Assembly (NCBI GenBank): GCA_934202525.1
Contig: CAKPYB010000018.1
Coordinates: 1-61,473 of the forward strand
DNA: 61,473 bases
DNA from: an uncultured Prevotella sp.
Lineage (GTDB): Bacteria > Bacteroidota > Bacteroidia > Bacteroidales > Bacteroidaceae
Direction of reading: 5' to 3'
The position numbers and the translations under genes were made by a program. Position 1 is the stretch's first letter. The number at the start of each line of letters is the position of its first letter. Below the pieces are notes generated by a model. The model saw only the letters and a program-made list of their open reading frames with translations. It was not told the DNA's origin and did not search any database. This document shows positions 21,791-30,823 of the stretch, piece after piece.

Positions 21791-23854
21791 TTATTTCTCA
21801 CTATATAAGTTCATCTGACATTCGTTGCACGCAAACTCCAGACGGAAGCGGCGACCGTCGCCCAACTGCAGGAAGAGAGGCTCTCTCCAGGATGGTTTCT
21901 TGCCTCCACGCTTCACACAGTAGCCCAACGAATAGCGGATACAATGGCGGCACTGCATCAGGAGCGATTCTCCCTTTTCATTGGTATACTTAGGCTGCAT
22001 ACTTCGGTTTGCCTTGTCTTTTTCTATATTCTCATCATATTCTTCCTGGTTCTTAGCATCCCATGCAGAAGGAATATTCTTACCCAACTCAAATGCCGGA
22101 ACTACTGGCGACAGACCATGAATCTGATAAAAATCTCTTGCATCATAGTTAGCTATATTATAGAGATATCCCCATTTCCCGTATTCCGGCTGCCAAGTAA
22201 ATTCCTCTTTCGTAAGTCGGTGCTCACCGGGCTGACTGAATCCAAAACCATTGTTGAACAAGGTTCTATCCCATCCACCCCACAACGACTTATCAAGCTG
22301 TTTCTGATTTGCCTTGGTAAGTTCATCTATCAATTCACGCCGGATAGCAGTGAGAATACTGTTCGGAACGAAGTATGTCTCCATTCCCTTCAGAAGTTCT
22401 ACCTGGTAAGCTTCGTAAATCGTATCGCCCAGTTTGCTCATCTGAGCCTTTATATTTTCGCCCTGCGGGCGTTTCGCCTTTTCGAGTTTCAACTCTTTAA
22501 ACACCTCAGCCACCTGATAAATCAAACCACCATCAGCCTCTTTCGTCTTCATGATGTTGACAACAGCCTTTACCCCCTGTGGCTCTTCCCTGAACTCATT
22601 ACCCATCACAGGCTCCATTTCTATGACAATATAGATTTTACGTTCAGCAGACTTACGAGCCAGCAAAGCCTCGAAAGCCCGATCGTTATTACGATAAAGA
22701 GCCATGCCCGGACGCAAATGTTCAGGCATTCCAAACGGATAGAGGCGATTGCCCTCTACTCTGTTCACACGAAAGCCTTCCAACTCACGGTCATCATTGA
22801 TAAAACACAGTCCATCGCCATTTTTAAAGCTGGCTACTGTGGCTACATTGAAAGAAATGTTGCCACGTATTTCCTTAACCTTTCCCACAAACTCGCCGAT
22901 AGCTTTCGGTGTATCGAAAGAAGCAATATCCGGCTGGCGCCCATTCAGGAAATAATGGGTAAAGCCACGATTGAAAGTCTTCTTCAGATTAGGTGTAAAA
23001 TTATATTGAACATGTCCCACCGATGCACGGCGATACTTACGCGGTTCAGCTTTTACGATTGCATCGAGTTGACTGCTATAGGCAGCCACCACATTCTTGA
23101 CGTAGTTGATATCTTTTAATCTTCCTTCTATCTTGAACGAAGTAGCTCCAGCATCAGCAAGATCCTTAAGATGATCAAGCTGACAAAGATCCTTGAGCGA
23201 CAACAGATAACGCTGATGTTCTATCTCCTGACCATTGGAATCGAGCAGATCAAACTTCATACGACAGAACTGTGCACATTCTCCACGATTGGCAGAGCGC
23301 CCGAAACACTTCTCTGAAGCATAACAGACACCCGAATAGCTTACGCAGAGCGCTCCATGTACAAAGACCTCTATTTCTCTATCAGGAATCGCCTGATGGA
23401 TCGCCTTGATTTCATCGAGCGAAAGCTCACGAGCCAGAACAACTCGTTTGAAACCTAAGGTGGTAAGCCAATACGCCTTTTCTGGAGTTCTTACATCACA
23501 CTGGGTACTGGAATGCAATTCTCTACTCCACAAATTCTGCGCCCTCACCTCAGTAAGCACACCCATATCCTGCAGCAAAAGTGCATCAACACCAATCTCA
23601 TCAAGTTGCTGGATCATCTTAAGCGTATCCAACATCTCATCCTGATAGATGATAGTATTCACTGTAACATGAACCTTTGCTCCAAACTGATGAGCATAAT
23701 CACACAACTGTCTGATATCTTCCAGCGAATTGCCTGCTGCTGCTCGTGCACCAAAACGAGGTGCACCAATATATACGGCATCTGCACCATGATCAATGGC
23801 AGCAATACCACATTCCAAGTTCTTGGCCGGCGCCAATAATTCTAATGTTTGCAT
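21791..23854 (-). CDS. Peptidase U32-family protein (RlhA/TrhP-like RNA hydroxylation)
   Basis: A 687-residue protein of the U32 collagenase-like family. The N-terminal LLAPAKNLECGIAAIDHGAD and VYIGAPRFGARA and the Cys cluster SYSGVCYASEKCFGRSANRG with ECAQFC fit members now known to hydroxylate rRNA or tRNA with prephenate-derived factors and an iron-sulfur cluster. The C-terminus adds a second Cys-rich region (CRHCIRYSLGYC, CNECQM), possibly zinc-binding, which makes it longer than RlhA. True peptidase activity is unproven for most family members. It lies 36 bases after metA on the same strand. Confidence 0.85.
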   Translation of the reverse strand: MQTLELLAPAKNLECGIAAIDHGADAVYIGAPRFGARAAAGNSLEDIRQLCDYAHQFGAKVHVTVNTIIYQDEMLDTLKMIQQLDEIGVDALLLQDMGVLTEVRAQNLWSRELHSSTQCDVRTPEKAYWLTTLGFKRVVLARELSLDEIKAIHQAIPDREIEVFVHGALCVSYSGVCYASEKCFGRSANRGECAQFCRMKFDLLDSNGQEIEHQRYLLSLKDLCQLDHLKDLADAGATSFKIEGRLKDINYVKNVVAAYSSQLDAIVKAEPRKYRRASVGHVQYNFTPNLKKTFNRGFTHYFLNGRQPDIASFDTPKAIGEFVGKVKEIRGNISFNVATVASFKNGDGLCFINDDRELEGFRVNRVEGNRLYPFGMPEHLRPGMALYRNNDRAFEALLARKSAERKIYIVIEMEPVMGNEFREEPQGVKAVVNIMKTKEADGGLIYQVAEVFKELKLEKAKRPQGENIKAQMSKLGDTIYEAYQVELLKGMETYFVPNSILTAIRRELIDELTKANQKQLDKSLWGGWDRTLFNNGFGFSQPGEHRLTKEEFTWQPEYGKWGYLYNIANYDARDFYQIHGLSPVVPAFELGKNIPSAWDAKNQEEYDENIEKDKANRSMQPKYTNEKGESLLMQCRHCIRYSLGYCVKRGGKKPSWREPLFLQLGDGRRFRLEFACNECQMNLYSEK

Positions 23855-23890
23855 AAGAAATCGATCTCGAAATCACCCGAGTCCTTCAAA

Positions 23891-24808
23891 TTAACTGATT
23901 TCGTCAATATTGTAAGGAGTCTCCTGATAAACATAATAGTTGATCCAATTACTATAGAAGAGGTTGGCATGAGCACGCCATGTCACCAGAGGTTCTTCGT
24001 TCGGATCGTCATGATAATAATAATTTTTTGGCAGTTCTACATCATCACGCTTGCCCATATCACGCTTATATTCCTTATCCAGCGTGTTTGGCGCATACTC
24101 AAGATGACCCGTCACAAAGAATTCGCGGCCGTTTCTGGCCATCACAATGCTGACACCGCTTTCAGGCGATTCGGCAATGATGTCAAGTCCTGGCACTTTT
24201 TCAATATCCTCACGTCTTACCTCCGTATGGCGACTATGAGGCATATTGAAGATATCATCGAAACCGCGGAAGATTGGCTGAGACAAATCGAGAGGCTTCT
24301 GCTTAAAAATACCAAACATCTTCTTCTCTAAAGGATACTTAGGAACACCATAGAAATGATAAAGACCAGCCTGGGCACCCCAGCAGATATAGAGTGTTGA
24401 AGTAACATGGGTACGGGCCCAATCAAAAATCTCTTTGATTTCAGGCCAATATTCTACCTCCTCATAAGCCATCGTTTCGATAGGAGCACCGGTAACTATC
24501 ATTCCATCAAACTTCTGTTTGGAAAGTTCCAGAAAATCCTTGTAGAACATCATCATGTGCTCTATTGGAGTATTCTTTGGCGTGTGACTTTTCAACTTCA
24601 TAAAATAAACCTCTAACTGAAGAGGAGTATTCGACAGAAGACGAACAAGATCTGTCTCTGTCGTAATCTTGAGGGGCATCAAATTGAGCACACAGATTTT
24701 CAACGGACGAATCTCCTGTTTATGCGCACGACTTTCGTCCATCACGAATATATTCTCATGCTTCAACAGTTCGATAGCTGGAAGCTTATCTGGTAATCTT
24801 AACGGCAT
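23891..24808 (-). CDS. metA: Homoserine O-acyltransferase, predicted acetyl-CoA type
   Basis: A 305-residue MetA-family enzyme, first step of methionine synthesis from homoserine. Catalytic Cys142 (YICWGAQAGL), His235 and Glu237 (GHLEYAP) are at the canonical positions. Residue 111 is Glu (GAPIETM), which in this family goes with acetyl-CoA use, while Gly111 goes with succinyl-CoA in the enterobacterial enzyme. The likely product is O-acetylhomoserine in spite of the gene name. It is the first gene of a minus-strand unit with its own -7 element at 24839-24846. Confidence 0.93.
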   Translation of the reverse strand: MPLRLPDKLPAIELLKHENIFVMDESRAHKQEIRPLKICVLNLMPLKITTETDLVRLLSNTPLQLEVYFMKLKSHTPKNTPIEHMMMFYKDFLELSKQKFDGMIVTGAPIETMAYEEVEYWPEIKEIFDWARTHVTSTLYICWGAQAGLYHFYGVPKYPLEKKMFGIFKQKPLDLSQPIFRGFDDIFNMPHSRHTEVRREDIEKVPGLDIIAESPESGVSIVMARNGREFFVTGHLEYAPNTLDKEYKRDMGKRDDVELPKNYYYHDDPNEEPLVTWRAHANLFYSNWINYYVYQETPYNIDEIS

Positions 24809-24838
24809 TTATTTTATTCCTTTCTTAAAATTTTTCTG

Positions 24839-24846
24839 CAAAGTTA
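24839..24846 (-). promoter_or_regulatory. -7 element of metA
   Basis: Minus strand TAACTTTG followed by CAGAAA, 31 bases before the metA ATG. The remainder of the 24809-25134 gap is AT-rich and shows only a poor plus-strand promoter (TAAGATTTG near 25061) for the exporter operon. Confidence 0.6.
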
Positions 24847-25134
24847 CACAATTTCAGCGAAGATAACGAAAGAAGAAACATTTTTTTGAGAAATATAAAT
24901 AAATTAATGTGGAAAAGCAAAAGAAATCTTTCACTATGAAAAGGATTGTTAAAGATAAATGAGAATATTAAACCAATCATCACGTTTTTAATCAAAAACA
25001 CATATCAGTTGCAACTTTATAGGCGACGCTTACGTCAAAGCTAAAAATGATGTATCCTATTAAGATTTGCAATTATGGAAAGTAAGAACATTAATCCACA
25101 TTTAATCAGAACAGATGCAAAGAGTTCTGTAAAA

Positions 25135-26493
25135 ATGAAAACAAAAAGTAAAAAGAGTATGAACGCAAGTTTAAAAAACATGGCGGTAGCGCTGTTCATC
25201 ATGTCGGCTCCTATCGCTGTACAAGCTAAGCAATGGTCACTGCAGGATTGTATCAGTTACGCACTGGCTAACAACATTCAATTGCAGAAGACTCAACTCA
25301 CAAAAGCTTCAGCTCAGGAGGACTATCTGCAATCAAAGTCAGCACTTCTGCCATCGCTCTCTGCCAGCACCAACCAAAACGTAAACTATACGCCTTGGGT
25401 TTCTAACGGAATCAGCGGAGAAGGTTTCAGCAAAGCTTCCATCGACAAGGTATATTACAATGGCAGCTATAGCGTGATGGGCAATTACACGATTTGGAAC
25501 GGAAACAAAAACAGAAATCAGGTAAAACTGAACAAGCTGACACAGGAAGCGGCTCAACTCGATTCAACAGCACAAGCCCTCAACCTGCAAGAACAGATAG
25601 CTCAACTTTACGTGCAGATTCTCTACTCTACAGAGGCAATCAACGTAAACAAAGAAAGCTATCAGTCGAGTGTTCAAAACGAAGAGCGTGGTAAGGAAAT
25701 GGTAAAAATTGGCAAGATGAGCCAAGCTGACTTAGCACAACTTACAGCACAGAGAGCACAAGATGAGTTTAACATCGTACAGGCTGAAAGCAACGTTAAA
25801 AACTATAAACGACAGCTGAAAGAACTCCTGCAGATTACCAGTGAAGAAGCTTTCGATATCGCTATTCCAAGCACAACTGACCAGATGGCTCTAGCCTCTA
25901 TCCCAGGAATGAACAGTGTCTATACAGCTGCGCTTCAGAATCGCCCTGAGTTTTTGAGCTATCAGAACCAACTCGACCAGAATGATCTGAACATCAAGAT
26001 TGCGAAGGCAGGAAAGTTACCAACCATCAGCGCAAATGCAGGAGCTACGACCAGCACCACATCCATGAACAAAAATGGTTGGGGCAGCCAGATGAAAACC
26101 AACTTCAGCCTGGGTGGTGGAATCGGTATCAGCATTCCTCTCTTTGACAACCGACAGACCAAGACTTCTGTCAATAAAGCACTCATTCAGCGTGAAAGCA
26201 TCCTGCTCGATATAAAGAATGAGCAAACTAAGCTCTACTCTACTATCGAAAACTATTGGTTGCAGGCTAATACAAACCAAAGCCAGTTTAAGGCTGCTAA
26301 GGTGAGCAGCGAGAGTGCACAAACCAGCTACGATCTGTTAAGTGAACAGTTTAAACTGGGATTAAAGAACATCGTAGAATTGAGAACCGGCAAAGACAAT
26401 CTCCTGAAGGCTAAGCAGAACGAACTTCAGGCAAAGTATCTTACCATTCTGAATATCAATATGTTGAAGTTCTATCAGAACGGAAGAATCTAA
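25135..26493 (+). CDS. TolC-family outer-membrane efflux protein
   Basis: A TolC-family channel subunit. ATG 25135 is preferred; in-frame ATGs at 25075 (adds 20 polar residues) and 25159 are alternatives. The signal peptide ends at AVQAKQW. The two TolC repeats are clear: QDCISYALANNIQLQKT followed by LLPSLSAS, then a second half with ALQNRPEFLSYQNQLD, AKAGKLPTISAN and SIPLFDNRQTKTSVNKA. Long helices (QAESNVKNYKRQLKELLQ) build the periplasmic tunnel. It heads a four-gene exporter with a MacA-like adaptor and MacB-like ABC parts. Confidence 0.88.
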   Translation: MKTKSKKSMNASLKNMAVALFIMSAPIAVQAKQWSLQDCISYALANNIQLQKTQLTKASAQEDYLQSKSALLPSLSASTNQNVNYTPWVSNGISGEGFSKASIDKVYYNGSYSVMGNYTIWNGNKNRNQVKLNKLTQEAAQLDSTAQALNLQEQIAQLYVQILYSTEAINVNKESYQSSVQNEERGKEMVKIGKMSQADLAQLTAQRAQDEFNIVQAESNVKNYKRQLKELLQITSEEAFDIAIPSTTDQMALASIPGMNSVYTAALQNRPEFLSYQNQLDQNDLNIKIAKAGKLPTISANAGATTSTTSMNKNGWGSQMKTNFSLGGGIGISIPLFDNRQTKTSVNKALIQRESILLDIKNEQTKLYSTIENYWLQANTNQSQFKAAKVSSESAQTSYDLLSEQFKLGLKNIVELRTGKDNLLKAKQNELQAKYLTILNINMLKFYQNGRI

Positions 26494-26559
26494 AGAAAAA
26501 GAGCGATATTAACATCCGAAGACATATTGCAAATCATTAATAGGTATACATACATTTTT

Positions 26560-27741
26560 ATGAAAAAACTTAGAATCAGCAAAATCTGGATTGCCATGAT
26601 TGTGGTAATCATCGTAGCTGTGGCAGCATGGCTGTTCTCAGGAAGTAAAAACGAAGAGCAAATAGACTTCAAGCAGGAAGCTGTAACCACACAAACATTG
26701 CAGAATAGTGTAACTGCAACCGGTACTATTGAAGCGGTAACTTCTGTAACGGTTGGTACACAGGTGAGCGGTATTGTTAACAAGCTTTATGTTGATTACA
26801 ATTCGCAGGTTAAGAAAGGTGAAGTCATAGCTGAGCTCGACAAAACCAATCTGATGAGCGAGTTGAATACAGCTAAGGCTAACCTGGCAAGTGCGCAAAG
26901 CAGTTTGAACTATCAGAGTGCAAACATGAGCCGCTATCAGACCCTCTACAAAAAAGGTTTGGTAAGTGCAGACGATTATGAGAATGCGCTTCTCACCTAT
27001 CGCCAGGCTAAAGAGCAAGTAGCTTCTGCCAAGGAAAATGTACAGAAAGCCCAAACCAACCTGAGCTATGCTACAATTACATCGCCAATAGATGGAACTG
27101 TCATCTCAAAAAGTGTAGAAGAAGGACAGACTGTAGCAGCAAGTTTCAACACACCAGAACTCTTTACTATCGCTAAAGATTTGACCAACATGCAGGTGAT
27201 TGCAAATGTTGACGAGGCAGATATAGGCGGCGTAAAAGAAGGCGACCGCGTTAATTTTACAGTAGATGCTTATCCTGACGATGTATTCCAGGGAACAGTA
27301 AAACAGGTTCGTCTGGAAGCTACTACAACAAACAATGTAGTCACTTACGAGGTTGTCATCTCTGCACCCAACGCAGATCTCAAGTTAAAACCAGGACTGA
27401 CTGCAAATGTTACCATCTTTACACAAGAACGAGCTGGTATTCTTGCCGTTGCCAACAAAGCGCTCCGCTTTACTCCAACCAAGGAAACTGTGGGAAAGAA
27501 TATCAAGATTGTTGACTGCAAAGGGAAAAACAAAGTTTGGACTCTTGCTAACAATACCCTTACAGCTCATTCTGTAACCATCGGTCAGAGCGACGGTATA
27601 CATACAGAAATTGTCAAGGGATTGAAGAAAGGACAGAAGATTGTAACAGAAATCATAGTTAATACTCCTGAAGAGGATGAGGAGCCTCAACAAAGTCAAG
27701 GTTTGATTAGCGGTCCTGGACCTAAAGGAAAGAAAAAATAA
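26560..27741 (+). CDS. MacA-like periplasmic adaptor of the ABC exporter
   Basis: A 393-residue membrane-fusion protein. ATG 26560 (MKKLRISKIW) is taken because it begins the single N-terminal membrane anchor (IWIAMIVVIIVAVAAWLF); the open frame 11 codons earlier lacks this form. Domains in order: lipoyl half (TVGTQVSGIVNKLYVDYNSQ), alpha hairpin (residues ~95-155), second lipoyl half (ATITSPIDGTVISKSVEEGQ), beta barrel (MQVIANVDEADIGGVKEGD) and membrane-proximal domain ending in PKGKKK. It links the TolC channel to the MacB-like transporter. Confidence 0.9.
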   Translation: MKKLRISKIWIAMIVVIIVAVAAWLFSGSKNEEQIDFKQEAVTTQTLQNSVTATGTIEAVTSVTVGTQVSGIVNKLYVDYNSQVKKGEVIAELDKTNLMSELNTAKANLASAQSSLNYQSANMSRYQTLYKKGLVSADDYENALLTYRQAKEQVASAKENVQKAQTNLSYATITSPIDGTVISKSVEEGQTVAASFNTPELFTIAKDLTNMQVIANVDEADIGGVKEGDRVNFTVDAYPDDVFQGTVKQVRLEATTTNNVVTYEVVISAPNADLKLKPGLTANVTIFTQERAGILAVANKALRFTPTKETVGKNIKIVDCKGKNKVWTLANNTLTAHSVTIGQSDGIHTEIVKGLKKGQKIVTEIIVNTPEEDEEPQQSQGLISGPGPKGKKK

Positions 27742-27752
27742 GGAATAAGAGT

Positions 27753-28529
27753 ATGGCAAACGACAATATTCAAGCAAACAGCGAAAAGAAAGTTGTGATA
27801 GAACTCGACAATGTTCGTCGCGACTTTCTTGTGGGTGAGGAAACTGTCCACGCCCTAAAAGGTGTAAGCTTTAAAATATACGAAGGTGAGTTTGTTACCA
27901 TCATGGGTAAATCAGGATCAGGTAAATCTACCCTGCTTAACCAGCTAGGTTGTCTCGATACCCCATCCAGTGGCGAATACTATCTGGATGGAGTAAGCGT
28001 ACGAAAGATGTCACGTAATGATCGCGCCATTCTTAGAAACCGAAAGATTGGATTCATCTTCCAGAACTACAATCTTCTACCGAAGACTACAAGTGTAGAG
28101 AATGTAGAACTTCCACTGATGTATAATCCAAACGTAAGTGCAGAAGAGCGAAAGCAACGTGCCATCGACTCACTGAAAGCTGTTGGTCTGGGAGAACGTC
28201 TCTATCATAAGAGTAATCAGATGTCTGGAGGACAGATGCAGCGTGTAGCCATAGCTCGTGCATTGGTCAACAACCCCGCTGTGATACTTGCTGATGAAGC
28301 AACGGGTAATCTCGACACCAGAACCAGTTTCGAGATTCTGGTACTCTTCCAGAAACTTTATGCAGAAGGAAGAACCATCATCTTCGTTACCCACAACCCA
28401 GACATTGCAAATTATTCGAGTCGTAATATCGAACTGCGTGATGGTCACATCATCAGCGACACCTATAACGAACATATTCTCTCGGCAGCCGAAGGTCTGG
28501 CAGCCTTGCCGGCCAACACGGACGAATAA
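27753..28529 (+). CDS. MacB-type ABC transporter ATPase
   Basis: A 258-residue ATPase subunit of the LolD/MacB class. Walker [10 protein letters not shown] (about residues 51-59), Q-loop [12 protein letters not shown], signature [14 protein letters not shown], Walker [12 protein letters not shown] and switch His in FVTHNP. The class energises export by a mechanical pump rather than substrate translocation through the membrane. It follows the adaptor by 11 bases. Confidence 0.93.
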   Translation: MANDNIQANSEKKVVIELDNVRRDFLVGEETVHALKGVSFKIYEGEFVTIMGKSGSGKSTLLNQLGCLDTPSSGEYYLDGVSVRKMSRNDRAILRNRKIGFIFQNYNLLPKTTSVENVELPLMYNPNVSAEERKQRAIDSLKAVGLGERLYHKSNQMSGGQMQRVAIARALVNNPAVILADEATGNLDTRTSFEILVLFQKLYAEGRTIIFVTHNPDIANYSSRNIELRDGHIISDTYNEHILSAAEGLAALPANTDE

Positions 28530-28535
28530 GTTTTC

Positions 28536-28622
28536 AATGTTAAGTGTTGAATGTTAAATTACTTAGCATCCAATAGCAAACGAAGTTTTCACTTAACACT
28601 TAACATTTTAACATTTAACATT
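28536..28622. repeat. Intergenic inverted repeat inside the exporter operon
   Basis: AATGTTAAGTGTTGAATG on the left is mirrored by CACTTAACACTTAACATT and more TTAACATTTAACATT on the right, around a 30-base spacer. It would form a long AT-rich hairpin between the ATPase and permease genes. It has no reading frame and may be a mobile intergenic repeat or an RNA stability element. Confidence 0.6.
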
Positions 28623-28634
28623 ACAACAAGTAAA

Positions 28635-29873
28635 ATGAATTATCAGAATCTTTTCAAAATAGCCATCCGCGCCATTGCTGCCAACAAAATGCGCTCTTTC
28701 CTTACCGCACTTGGCATCATCATCGGTATTGCTGCGGTTATTACCATGCTTGCCATCGGACAAGGAAGTAAAGCCAGCATCAAGGCAAACATCGCAGAGA
28801 TGGGATCAAACATGATTATGATTTCACCAGGTGCAGACATGCGTGGCGGTGTGAGACAGGATGCTTCGTCAATGGAGACGCTGAAGCAAGCCGACTATCA
28901 GAGCATCAAAGACGAATGTAATTACATCTCAGCTATTTCTCCTACTGTAAACAGTTCCGGACAGTGGATCTACGGAAACAACAACACCCAAAGTTCCATT
29001 TATGGTGTAAACCAAGACTATCTTTCCATCCGACAACTGAAAGTGGCAGATGGAGAAATGTTTACTGATACAGACATTAAGGCTGCATCTAAAGTTTGTA
29101 TTTTGGGACAGACAGTAGTTGACTATCTTTTCCCTGATGGCAGTGATCCTATCGGTAAGGTTGTGCGATTTAACAGCATTCCATTCAGAGTAATCGGTGT
29201 CTTGAAGAAGAAAGGTTACAATAGTATGGGTATGGACCAGGATGATTTGGTACTTGCCCCCTATACAACAGTAATGAAGCGAATTATGGCACAAACCTAT
29301 TTAGGAGGCATCGTCTGCTCAGCTATCACCGAAGAGGCTTCTCAACCTGCCCAAGATCAGATTACAGAAATATTGCGACGCAACCACAAATTGAAAGACG
29401 CAACAGATACTACTGAAGCAGATGAAGATGACTTCAATATCCGCTCTCAAGAGGAAATTTCAAGCATGATGAATTCTACCATGTCTACAATCACCATCCT
29501 ATTAGGTTCCGTTGCAGGCATTTCACTGCTCGTTGGCGGTATCGGCATTATGAATATCATGTATGTATCTGTTACAGAACGCACCCGTGAAATAGGTCTT
29601 CGAATGAGTGTGGGCGCACGAGGTATTGATATTTTGAACCAATTTCTGATTGAAGCTATCTTACTTTCTGTCACTGGCGGTATTATAGGAGTAATATTGG
29701 GAGTTAGTTTATCGCTCAGTCTGAATTCTTTCTTCCATATAGCCACCCAAATAGAGCCATGGAGCATTATTATGAGTTTTGCAGTCTGTACATTTACAGG
29801 CGTTTTCTTTGGATGGTATCCTGCTAAGAAGGCAGCAAGGCTCGACCCTATCGAGGCTATCAGATACGAATAA
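28635..29873 (+). CDS. MacB-type ABC transporter permease
   Basis: A 412-residue permease of the FtsX/MacB family. ATG 28635 (MNYQNLFKIAIRAIAANKMR) is chosen; the 28 codons upstream in the open frame are translated from the intergenic repeat. One N-terminal helix (MRSFLTALGIIIGIAAVITMLAIGQG), a large periplasmic MacB_PCD domain, then three C-terminal helices (ILLGSVAGISLLVGGIGIMNIM, LLSVTGGIIGVILGV and IIMSFAVCTFTGVFFGWYP) with EIGLRMSVGA and the family ending ARLDPIEAIRYE. It completes a TolC-MacA-MacB exporter; antimicrobial peptides, macrolides or own secreted peptides are possible cargo. Confidence 0.92.
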   Translation: MNYQNLFKIAIRAIAANKMRSFLTALGIIIGIAAVITMLAIGQGSKASIKANIAEMGSNMIMISPGADMRGGVRQDASSMETLKQADYQSIKDECNYISAISPTVNSSGQWIYGNNNTQSSIYGVNQDYLSIRQLKVADGEMFTDTDIKAASKVCILGQTVVDYLFPDGSDPIGKVVRFNSIPFRVIGVLKKKGYNSMGMDQDDLVLAPYTTVMKRIMAQTYLGGIVCSAITEEASQPAQDQITEILRRNHKLKDATDTTEADEDDFNIRSQEEISSMMNSTMSTITILLGSVAGISLLVGGIGIMNIMYVSVTERTREIGLRMSVGARGIDILNQFLIEAILLSVTGGIIGVILGVSLSLSLNSFFHIATQIEPWSIIMSFAVCTFTGVFFGWYPAKKAARLDPIEAIRYE

Positions 29874-29950
29874 ACAAATTAAGGAGAACATAAAATATTC
29901 TCTGAGGTTTTCAAAAAAAACAAAAAGTTTTTTGGTGAATACAAAATAAA

Positions 29951-29997
29951 GTTGTACTTTTGCGTCTGCGGAAGTGCAACTTTTTTATTTGAAGTTA
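29951..29997 (+). promoter_or_regulatory. Promoter of kdsB overlapped by a hairpin
   Basis: TACTTTTG at 29955-29962 is a -7 element, but it sits inside an inverted repeat: AAGTTGTACTT pairs with AAGTGCAACTT (one G-U), followed by TTTTTATTTG. The same sequence can act as the terminator of the exporter operon and as the promoter of kdsB. The 29874-30045 gap holds nothing else. Confidence 0.5.
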
Positions 29998-30045
29998 AAC
30001 GAATCGCATGAATAGAATAGTAAACAGGTTTAAATATAGAAGATT

Positions 30046-30789
30046 ATGAAATTTATAGGAATTATTCCAGCAAGATACGCATCGACACGTTTCCCGGGAA
30101 AGCCACTTGCCATGTTAGGGGGCAAACCAGTGATACAGCATGTTTATGAGAAAGTAGCAGCTTGTCTTGAAGCTGCCTATGTTGCGACAGACGATGAGCG
30201 AATTTTTAAAGCTGTCGAAGCATTTGGCGGTAAAGCTGTAATGACGCGCAACGATCATAAGAGCGGTACTGACCGCATTGAAGAAGCTATCGAAAAAATT
30301 GGTGGAGACTGGGATGTCATTGTCAATATTCAAGGCGATGAACCTTTTGTTGCCAAGAGTCAACTGGAAACCATCTGCCAGTGTTTTGATGACCCAACAA
30401 CTCAAATTGCGACTTTAGGAAAGGCTTTTACCTGTATGGAAGCTGTAAAAAATCCTAATAGTCCAAAGATAGTAGTAGATAACCAAGGCTTTGCTATGTA
30501 CTTCTCTCGCAGCGTCATTCCATACGTAAGAGGAAAAGAAGAGGAAGAATGGCTTAAAAGTTTTCCTTATCTGAAACATTTGGGCATCTATGCTTACCGC
30601 AAAGAAGTTTTAAAAGAGGTAACCAAACTGCCACAAAGCTCACTAGAAATAGCAGAGAGCCTGGAACAACTTCGATGGCTGCAGAATGGCTACAAGATAA
30701 AAGTTGGTACTACAGATGTAGAAACTGTAGGCATCGACACGCCAGAAGATTTGCAGCGGGCAGAAGACTTTTTGAAAAACAGAAAGTAA
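30046..30789 (+). CDS. kdsB: 3-deoxy-manno-octulosonate cytidylyltransferase
   Basis: A 247-residue cytoplasmic enzyme that activates KDO as CMP-KDO for lipopolysaccharide core synthesis. N-terminal IIPARYASTRFPGKPLAMLGGKP, YVATDDERI, MTRNDHKSGTDRIEEA, VNIQGDEPFV and FSRSVIPYVR are the family motifs. Length is standard. It has its own promoter (29955) and precedes tilS by 34 bases. Confidence 0.96.
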   Translation: MKFIGIIPARYASTRFPGKPLAMLGGKPVIQHVYEKVAACLEAAYVATDDERIFKAVEAFGGKAVMTRNDHKSGTDRIEEAIEKIGGDWDVIVNIQGDEPFVAKSQLETICQCFDDPTTQIATLGKAFTCMEAVKNPNSPKIVVDNQGFAMYFSRSVIPYVRGKEEEEWLKSFPYLKHLGIYAYRKEVLKEVTKLPQSSLEIAESLEQLRWLQNGYKIKVGTTDVETVGIDTPEDLQRAEDFLKNRK

Positions 30790-30823
30790 TAAGAAACATC
30801 ATATACTTTTAAAGTATCGCAGA

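Noticed and set aside
21944..23119. 391-codon open frame on the plus strand opposite the U32 gene
   Set aside because: The U32 protein covers the whole stretch with conserved motifs; the opposite frame is Leu/Ile/Arg-rich without domain structure.
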